Shown here piece by piece: positions 4,543 through 8,805 of a DNA stretch of 8,805 nt (its first letter is position 1; every line of letters starts with the position of its first letter). The stretch covers positions 1 through 8,805 of the forward strand of contig DATFXR010000818.1 of the NCBI GenBank assembly GCA_035315685.1. The letters are read 5' to 3'. The position numbers and the translations under genes were made by a program. Source of the DNA: QHWK01 sp035315685. Its GTDB lineage: Bacteria > Acidobacteriota > Vicinamibacteria > Vicinamibacterales > CAVVIG01. The notes under the pieces were generated by a model that saw nothing but the letters and a program-made list of their open reading frames with translations, made no database searches and was not told the DNA's origin.

Positions 4543-7539
4543 ATGTCGACGAAGTCACTGAGTGCGCATCTCGCGCTCGCGTGCGCGATTGCCTGCGCGA
4601 TCGGCTTGCTCGGATCCGATCTGCGCCGCACATCGCTACGTCGCATCGTCATCGACAGCCGCGTGGAACCGGACGGGGATAGCGGTTCGCGGACGATCCT
4701 GGAGCGGATGTTGGAGCGCCGCGAGGCGACGACGCGCGGCGCGCAACTGGCGAACGAGCCGACGCGATCGGGCGAGGACGCCAAAGCCGACGCCGGCGAG
4801 CAGGACGCGTTCGATCAGTGGTTCTACGGCCAGCGCCAGTACCCCGGCACGACGCTGCCGGTCGATGCGGTCGGCAAGGCGCACCGTCATGCTTCGGATC
4901 AAAACCAGGACGAGCGCGACGACACCAAGGGTCCGCCGTTCAAGGCGCTCGGTCCCTCGACGATTCCCGACGGTCAGACCGACGCGACGGCCGGCCGGGT
5001 GTCGCCGGTCAGCGGCCGCGTGAACGCGATTGCCACCGATCCGAGCAATCCCAACATCGTCTACGCCGCCGGCGCGCAGGGCGGCGTCTGGAAGACGACG
5101 AACGCCCGCAGCGCCGAGCCGCACTGGCAGCCGCTCACCGATCAGCAGGCTTCGCTGGCAGTCGGCGCGATTGCCGTCGATCCGGTCGATCCCGACATCG
5201 TCTATGTGGGCACCGGCGAGGCCAACCGCGCGTGCGACTCGTACTACGGCCAGGGCATCCTTCGCTCGAGCGATGGCGGAAAACACTGGACGCTGCTCGG
5301 CGGCGGCGGCAACCCGTTCAACAATCCGGGTCCGTTCGTCGGCAAGACGGTGGCCAGGATTCTGATCGATCCGGCGACGGCAGGGTCGACCAGCTCGACG
5401 ACAATCTGGGCCGCGACGACAATCGGCGTGTTCTCAGGAGGCACGATTCCGACGTGCGAGTCGCCGAGCGGCCCGAACGTTGGCCTGTGGCGCTCCACCG
5501 ACAGCGGAGAGACCTGGCAGCTGCAGAACGTTCCCGCCGGCCAGGCCGGCCTGTTCTCGGTCCAGGACGCGGCGATCGATCCGACCGACGGCACCATCGT
5601 CTACGCGGCGGTACGCAGCACCGGCGTGTTCAAGTCGGTGAACGCGAAGGCCGCGGCCGCGACCTTCACGCGGATGGCGACCGGTTTCCCGACCGGATCG
5701 AACGTCACGCCGGTCCGCCGCATCAACGTCGGTCTCGGCGGCGCAGTGGCGCGGAACACGATCTACGCGGCGGTCGAAAACGGCAACAACGCCGACCAGT
5801 TGTTCGGCCTGTTCAAGTCGAGCAACGGCGGCGCCAGCTGGGCGAACATCGACGACGGCTTCAACGGATCGGCGAGCTTCGCCAACGTATCGGTCGTCAT
5901 CGGCGGAAACACGCTGACGCTTGGTCTGGTCACACGAATCAGCGGTCCCCCGTTCAAGACCGACGGCACGTGGGCCAACCGCCGGCTGCTGGTGACGTTG
6001 ACCGGCGGCGCGGGCGCAGTGCTGTCGCGCACGGTGTTCAGAGTGCTCGACCCCGACCATCTGCTGCTGGCGAGCACGACCGGCTTCGCCGCAGCGACGA
6101 CCGCGCAATACTCCGTTGGCAACTATCCCCCATACTGCAACGGACAGTGCTTCTACGACATGACGATCGCCGTCGATCCGGCGGACCCGGCCGGCGCGCG
6201 CATTTACGTCGGCGGCAACCCGCAGACCTTCTCGCCGAACGCCGCACCGAACCTGTCCGAGGCGCCGTGCGATCCCTTCACCCAGACCTGTCGGTCACAC
6301 TCGAACTGGCGCAGCGACGACAGCGGCCACACGTGGGCGTCGATCTCGCAGGGCGACGGCGCGTCGGGCAGTCTGCACACCGACGATCACGCCTACGCCT
6401 TCGGTCCCGATGGCTCGGTGTACGACGGCAACGACGGCGGTATCTGGCGCTCGGCCAATCGCGGCGTGTCGTGGACGACGATGAACACCGACATCGCGAT
6501 CACGCAGTTCCAGGGCGTGGCCGTCGACGCGAAGGGCAAGGTGATCCTCGGCGGGACGCAGGACAACGGCACGAATCTGCGCAACGCAAAGCTCGCCGAT
6601 CCGCCGGTGTGGTTCCACGCCGACTTCGGCGACGGCGGGATGTCGGTGATCGATCAGGGTACGCCGTCGCGGATGTTCCACACCTATTTCAACCAGGCGT
6701 TCAACTTCATGGGGCCGTCGCGTTCGGACGTCGGCGGCTCCGGCGGACCGGGCAGCTGGCCGTTTGCCGGTGCGTACTTCGGATACGGGCCGCAGTACTA
6801 CAACGGCATGGACCCGACCGAGCCGGTGTCGTTCTACGCGCCGCTCACGCACAACCCGGCGTTCGCGCCGAACGTGATCTACTTCGGATCGAATCGCGTC
6901 TACCGCTCGCCCGACCCGCAGCCGACGGTCGCCCAGACGCCGTCATGGACGGCGGTGAGCCCGCCGCTGACGAAAACGGCGGCGAGCTACATCAGTTGGA
7001 TTGGCGTGCTGCCCCGGCTGGTCGCGGGTAAGGAAGTGCTCTACACCGGATCGAGGGACGGTCGAATCGCCGCCGCGTCCGATGTCACCGGCCTCGGCAT
7101 TGCGACATGGGCATTCATCGACAAGGCGCCGCTGCCGAATCGGGCGGTGAGCCAGGTGCTGCCGTTCGCCTCTGACCCGACCGGCAACACGGTGTTTGCG
7201 ACCTTCTCAGGCTTCAACGGCGCGACGCCCGCGACGCCGGGCCACGTGTTCGTGTCGACCAACGGTCTGGGCGCGGCGACCTGGACCGACATCTCCGGCG
7301 ATCTGCCGGACGTGCCGGCAAACGCGATCGCCGTCGACCCGAAGACAGGGGCGATCTTCGTCGGCACCGACATCGGCGTCTTCGAGACCACCACCGGCGG
7401 CGCGCACTGGCGGCATTTGACGAAGGGGATGCCGAACATCGCGGTGTTCGGGCTGGTCATCGACAACAACGGTCGGCTGGTTGCGTCCACGCACGGCCGC
7501 GGGATGTTCGAGCGGCAGCGCAGCGGCAGCGACAAATAG
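4543..7539 (+). CDS. Large exported Asp-box (VPS10/sortilin-like, BNR repeat) beta-propeller protein
   Basis: A 998-residue protein. Residues 8-24 form a hydrophobic signal or anchor segment without an obvious cleavage site. Residues about 27-130 are charged and low in recognisable motifs. From about 133 a propeller begins with the family signature SGRVNAIATDPSNPNIVYAAG followed by GGVWKTT. Asp-box turns (S-x-D/N-x-G-x-x-W) occur at 242-249, 318-325, 426-433, 591-598 and 637-644, with divergent forms near 905-914 and 949-956. Similar strings of AVDP..P..VY mark the strands before them. This fold occurs in VPS10/sortilin domains, sialidases and xyloglucanases, but no sialidase FRIP arginine motif or clear catalytic set was seen, so it is more likely a binding or surface protein. 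Residues about 443-525 look like an inserted small beta domain. There is no C-terminal sorting domain. Its own promoter and palindrome lie upstream. Confidence 0.88.
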   Translation: MSTKSLSAHLALACAIACAIGLLGSDLRRTSLRRIVIDSRVEPDGDSGSRTILERMLERREATTRGAQLANEPTRSGEDAKADAGEQDAFDQWFYGQRQYPGTTLPVDAVGKAHRHASDQNQDERDDTKGPPFKALGPSTIPDGQTDATAGRVSPVSGRVNAIATDPSNPNIVYAAGAQGGVWKTTNARSAEPHWQPLTDQQASLAVGAIAVDPVDPDIVYVGTGEANRACDSYYGQGILRSSDGGKHWTLLGGGGNPFNNPGPFVGKTVARILIDPATAGSTSSTTIWAATTIGVFSGGTIPTCESPSGPNVGLWRSTDSGETWQLQNVPAGQAGLFSVQDAAIDPTDGTIVYAAVRSTGVFKSVNAKAAAATFTRMATGFPTGSNVTPVRRINVGLGGAVARNTIYAAVENGNNADQLFGLFKSSNGGASWANIDDGFNGSASFANVSVVIGGNTLTLGLVTRISGPPFKTDGTWANRRLLVTLTGGAGAVLSRTVFRVLDPDHLLLASTTGFAAATTAQYSVGNYPPYCNGQCFYDMTIAVDPADPAGARIYVGGNPQTFSPNAAPNLSEAPCDPFTQTCRSHSNWRSDDSGHTWASISQGDGASGSLHTDDHAYAFGPDGSVYDGNDGGIWRSANRGVSWTTMNTDIAITQFQGVAVDAKGKVILGGTQDNGTNLRNAKLADPPVWFHADFGDGGMSVIDQGTPSRMFHTYFNQAFNFMGPSRSDVGGSGGPGSWPFAGAYFGYGPQYYNGMDPTEPVSFYAPLTHNPAFAPNVIYFGSNRVYRSPDPQPTVAQTPSWTAVSPPLTKTAASYISWIGVLPRLVAGKEVLYTGSRDGRIAAASDVTGLGIATWAFIDKAPLPNRAVSQVLPFASDPTGNTVFATFSGFNGATPATPGHVFVSTNGLGAATWTDISGDLPDVPANAIAVDPKTGAIFVGTDIGVFETTTGGAHWRHLTKGMPNIAVFGLVIDNNGRLVASTHGRGMFERQRSGSDK

Positions 7540-7553
7540 AAAAGATAGAAAAG
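7536..7553 (+). repeat. Tandem 9-bp repeat across the propeller gene stop
   Basis: ATAGAAAAG is present twice in direct succession, at 7536-7544 and 7545-7553; the first copy contains the TAG stop (7537-7539). It is one of the few A-rich stretches here. On the minus strand it reads as a T-rich tract preceded by the CGGCCG core (7556-7561), which could help end minus-strand transcription from the tRNA gene, though it lies about 150 nt away. Confidence 0.4.
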
Positions 7554-7701
7554 AACGGCCGATTCCCAGGCAGCTTCGCGCGTCAACGCTCGCGACGCCG
7601 ATCGGACGCAGTCTCATCGCCGCTACGGTCGAACCCGCCATCAAGCTGGTCGACCCGTTCGGACGGCGGGATCGATCCGCGCGTGTGATCGCGATCTGGT
7701 T

Positions 7702-7790
7702 TGGTGCCGGAGGAGGGAATCGAACCCTCACGGGGCGTGAACCCCACGGGATTTTGAGTCCCGCGCGTCTGCCAGTTTCACCACTCCGGC
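7702..7790 (-). tRNA. tRNA-Leu (anticodon CAA)
   Basis: The minus strand gives an acceptor stem GCCGGAG (7784-7790) pairing with CTCCGGC (7706-7712), discriminator A (7705) and an encoded CCA (7702-7704). The anticodon loop CTCAAAA (7752-7758) contains CAA at 7754-7756, reading the UUG leucine codon, and is closed by a CGGGA/TCCCG stem. A long variable arm with a GGGG/CCCC stem marks a class II tRNA, as expected for leucine. The T arm carries GAGGG-TTCGATT-CCCTC. The length is 86 nt without CCA. It is oriented against the neighbouring protein genes and must have its own promoter. Confidence 0.97.
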
Positions 7791-7804
7791 CCGAGCGAGG
7801 TTTC

Positions 7805-7810
7805 AGTATA
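7805..7810 (-). promoter_or_regulatory. -10 box of the tRNA-Leu promoter
   Basis: The minus strand reads TATACT, 14 nt before the mature tRNA 5' end, a near-consensus -10 hexamer at a suitable distance. The -35 region is poor (a TGGAAG-like string 19 bp upstream is the best seen), so only the -10 box is called. Confidence 0.5.
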
Positions 7811-7865
7811 GCGGGAGTGGCACGGCTGCCTTCCAGGATCGACAGACTGCTCGATTCCGCGCACA

Positions 7866-7874
7866 AAACTGACT
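7866..7874 (-). promoter_or_regulatory. Inverted AGTCAGTTT copy in the tRNA upstream gap
   Basis: Read on the minus strand this is AGTCAGTTT in the context ACAGTCAGTTTTGTG, close to the 4511-4519 copy (GTCAGTCAGTTTGTG). It lies 76 nt upstream of the tRNA 5' end. It may be a regulator half-site; only the repeat itself is seen. Confidence 0.2.
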
Positions 7875-8018
7875 GTCGGTGAGCACCGTGCTGTTGGCCG
7901 GCTGGCAGTGCTGGCAGGCAGCCCCGACGGCAACGCGATTCCGACAACCGCCGCCACCTGCATCTCGCGCGACATTTCGCCCCGCAAATATTCGTTTTTG
8001 CCCGGTTATGCGTTAACC

Positions 8019-8040
8019 AGATGAGTGAGCGGCCTCATCT
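8019..8040. repeat. Inverted repeat upstream of the small secreted protein gene
   Basis: The arms AGATGAG (8019-8025) and CTCATCT (8034-8040) are perfectly complementary around an 8-nt loop, 52 nt before the ATG at 8093. A second, smaller repeat GGTTA/TAACC (8004-8018) abuts it. It could be an operator or a leader hairpin. No clear -35/-10 pair is visible nearby. Confidence 0.4.
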
Positions 8041-8081
8041 CGACGGTGATGACGGCCGCATCCTTGCAGCGCGGTGACAGC

Positions 8082-8086
8082 GGAGG
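8082..8086 (+). promoter_or_regulatory. Ribosome binding site fixing the start at 8093
   Basis: GGAGG lies 6 nt before the ATG at 8093. An in-frame TTG at 8087 directly touches this sequence and so cannot be the start used with it. Confidence 0.75.
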
Positions 8087-8092
8087 TTGCAG

Positions 8093-8548
8093 ATGAGGGG
8101 GGCCGGCGCGAACTGGTGGCTCGTCGGAATCACGATGGCGATCTGCCTCGCAACGGCAGACTTTAGTCGCGCGCAGTTGTTCCGTCCCTTCACTGATCAC
8201 TCGCGAGCACTGCTCGAAGGCAACTGGCAATCGTGTCGCGAGAGCGACGGACAGTACGGCGAACGCGTCTACGACGGCAGGTGGGCGGGGCTCGCGCCGT
8301 TCGAGCTTCACATGGGGCCGTACCATGAGTTCGCGCTGTTCCACGGCATTCAGGACGATCATCGTGATCACGCATCGAGCGACAATCTGCTGAAGCCGTA
8401 TTCCTTGGAGATACGCGCCAACAACGCGAAGCACTCCTGGGACGTGGACGGTCTGCACCTCGAGGTCGTTCTGGCGGGTGGATCGCGCGAGGACTGCGAG
8501 AGCTGGTTCGTCACCTTGAGGCGCGCGGACACGACCGCTTCGCACTGA
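8093..8548 (+). CDS. Small secreted protein of unknown function
   Basis: A 151-residue protein not matched to any family I know. Residues about 9-21 (WLVGITMAICLAT) form a hydrophobic core followed by ADFSRAQ, a plausible type I signal peptide with cleavage near residue 28, so the mature protein would be about 123 residues and outside the cytoplasm. The mature part has strand-like alternating aromatic segments (EGNWQSC, ERVYDGRW, PFELHMGPYHEFALF, YSLEIRAN, HLEVVLAG, ESWFVTLRR), suggesting a small all-beta fold. It has only two mature cysteines, Cys48 and Cys135, near the two ends, which could form a disulfide. A His/Asp-rich stretch HGIQDDHRDH (84-93) could bind metal. The start is fixed by GGAGG at 8082-8086. 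No partner gene is adjacent in an operon; carD follows with its own promoter. Confidence 0.72.
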   Translation: MRGAGANWWLVGITMAICLATADFSRAQLFRPFTDHSRALLEGNWQSCRESDGQYGERVYDGRWAGLAPFELHMGPYHEFALFHGIQDDHRDHASSDNLLKPYSLEIRANNAKHSWDVDGLHLEVVLAGGSREDCESWFVTLRRADTTASH

Positions 8549-8557
8549 AACAGCACA

Positions 8558-8578
8558 GGTCAAGCGACCGAAGTTTTT
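8558..8578 (+). terminator. Weak terminator-like element after the secreted protein gene
   Basis: GGTC (8558-8561) pairs with GACC (8566-8569) around AAGC, and TTTTT (8574-8578) follows four bases later. It sits 10 nt after the stop codon, the expected position, but a 4-bp stem is short for intrinsic termination. Confidence 0.25.
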
Positions 8579-8648
8579 CCGTACAACCCGACGGGGCTGA
8601 ACGACTTACGGCACAGCGTGACCCATCGGATCACCGGCGCAAGAGGTT

Positions 8649-8667
8649 CGGAAACGCTCGATTTCCG
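8649..8667. repeat. Inverted repeat upstream of the carD promoter
   Basis: The arms CGGAAA (8649-8654) and TTTCCG (8662-8667) surround a 7-nt loop and end 11 nt before the -35 box of the carD promoter. With the spacer palindrome at 8688-8701 it gives two dyads around the promoter. It may be an upstream regulator site, but arms of this size can be chance. Confidence 0.3.
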
Positions 8668-8678
8668 GCCTGTTCTCA

Positions 8679-8708
8679 TTGAACCGCCCCACTGAAGTGG
8701 GCTATACT
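8679..8708 (+). promoter_or_regulatory. carD promoter with palindrome in the spacer
   Basis: TTGAAC (8679-8684) and TATACT (8703-8708) are spaced by 18 bp, a strong sigma70-type pair about 60 nt upstream of the carD start. Almost the whole spacer is occupied by CCCACT-GA-AGTGGG (8688-8701), a dyad with perfect 6-bp arms. A protein bound there would block or remodel RNA polymerase contact between the two boxes, as MerR-type activators and TetR-type repressors do. Confidence 0.65.
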
Positions 8709-8757
8709 TGAAAGGCTGCTAGTACCACTTACACGCCTTCCAAAGAGCGCTTCATTC

Positions 8758-8763
8758 AGGGGG
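8758..8763 (+). promoter_or_regulatory. Ribosome binding site of carD
   Basis: AGGGGG lies 4 nt before the GTG at 8768, within an AGGGGGAA purine run. It supports GTG as the start; no in-frame ATG is available nearby. Confidence 0.65.
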
Positions 8764-8767
8764 AACC

Positions 8768-8805
8768 GTGACATTTGAAGTCGGCGACAAGGTCATTTAC
8801 CCGAA
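8768..8805 (+). CDS. carD: CarD/CdnL-family transcriptional regulator (3' partial)
   Basis: Only the first 12 complete codons are in the window: MTFEVGDKVIYP, followed by the start of an Asn or Lys codon. The F-x-V-G-D-K-V-I-Y-P start is the hallmark of the Tudor-like RNA-polymerase-interacting domain of CarD/CdnL proteins and of the TRCF (Mfd) domain. In characterised members this domain binds the beta subunit and stabilises open promoter complexes at rRNA and housekeeping promoters. Starting at residue 1 argues for a stand-alone CarD protein rather than the much larger Mfd. The GTG start has a good Shine-Dalgarno sequence and a strong promoter, in keeping with a highly expressed housekeeping gene. 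The length and C-terminal domain cannot be seen. Confidence 0.85.
   Translation, partial: MTFEVGDKVIYP

Larger units (their letters stand above)
7791..8092. other. Gene-free spacer between tRNA-Leu and the small secreted protein gene
   Basis: No credible coding frame is present in these 302 nt. They hold the tRNA promoter on the minus strand, an inverted AGTCAGTTT copy (7866-7874), a direct repeat of GCTGGCAG (7901-7908 and 7910-7917), and two inverted repeats before the plus-strand gene: GGTTA/TAACC at 8004-8018 and AGATGAG/CTCATCT at 8019-8040. No known riboswitch or small RNA is recognised. Confidence 0.6.

Noticed and set aside
4556..4563. CACTGAGT inside the start of the propeller gene as another TetR operator
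   Set aside because: It matches 979-986, but it is an 8-mer in coding DNA without the palindrome and could easily be chance.
4818..7031. 737-codon open frame on the plus strand inside the propeller gene
   Set aside because: It is a +1 shadow of the propeller frame, with repetitive Arg-rich composition and no domain or ribosome binding site.
4543..7539. Propeller protein as a sialidase
   Set aside because: Asp boxes are present, but no FRIP-type arginine motif or catalytic Tyr/Glu arrangement was seen; Asp boxes alone occur in many non-enzymatic propellers.
7553..7565. Intrinsic terminator for tRNA-Leu on the minus strand
   Set aside because: The CGGCCG core before a broken T-rich tract is weak and lies about 140 nt beyond the tRNA end.
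7481..7882. 133-codon open frame across the tRNA gene
   Set aside because: It reads antisense through tRNA-Leu, giving the familiar spurious GAGGGNRTLTG peptide.
7870..7930. Possible riboswitch or structured RNA in the tRNA-secreted protein gap
   Set aside because: Small stems such as CGGTG/CACCG and a repeat of GCTGGCAG are present, but no known riboswitch core could be assembled, and the region is far from the downstream start.

Overview
This is an ordinary-looking stretch of chromosome from a GC-rich bacterium. The gene set suggests a soil-type acidobacterium, possibly class Vicinamibacteria. The pointers are a roughly 1000-residue secreted Asp-box (VPS10/sortilin-like) propeller, an alkaline-phosphatase-superfamily enzyme fused to TPRs, a small FWWFKRGNEF-type protein and a CarD-family regulator. 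The taxonomic call rests on recollection of such gene sets and is not proven here. No mobile element, CRISPR array, phage gene, defence cassette or biosynthetic cluster was seen.

Layout. Positions 2-343 (+) hold the end of a response-regulator receiver domain. It converges on two tandem minus-strand TetR-family repressor genes (362-961 and 1058-1672). Both carry cysteine pairs at the same place in the ligand-binding half, and the first has a TetR-style operator over its promoter. A palindrome-rich spacer follows, then a 70-residue conserved protein on the minus strand (1841-2053). Divergent from it is a membrane-anchored phosphodiesterase/phosphatase with a long TPR tail (2182-4383, +). After a 159-nt gap with a clear sigma70-type promoter and a perfect 24-bp palindrome at the expected start of transcription comes the large Asp-box propeller gene (4543-7539, +). 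A minus-strand tRNA-Leu(CAA) lies at 7702-7790. A roughly 300-nt gap without genes leads to an unrecognised small secreted protein (8093-8548, +). The window ends in the first codons of a CarD-family gene (8768 onward), preceded by a strong promoter with a palindrome in its spacer.

The genes do not form one operon. Nearly every unit appears to have its own promoter. The phosphatase-TPR and propeller proteins are probably both cell-envelope or exported proteins, while the two TetR genes look like a local paralogous or analogous sensor pair. The most interesting signals are noncoding: the 24-bp palindrome at 4461-4484, the palindrome inside the carD promoter spacer, and a 9-mer, AGTCAGTTT, noted three times, each time in intergenic DNA, once inside the TetR operator. 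I did not find convincing evidence for a wholly new multi-gene system.
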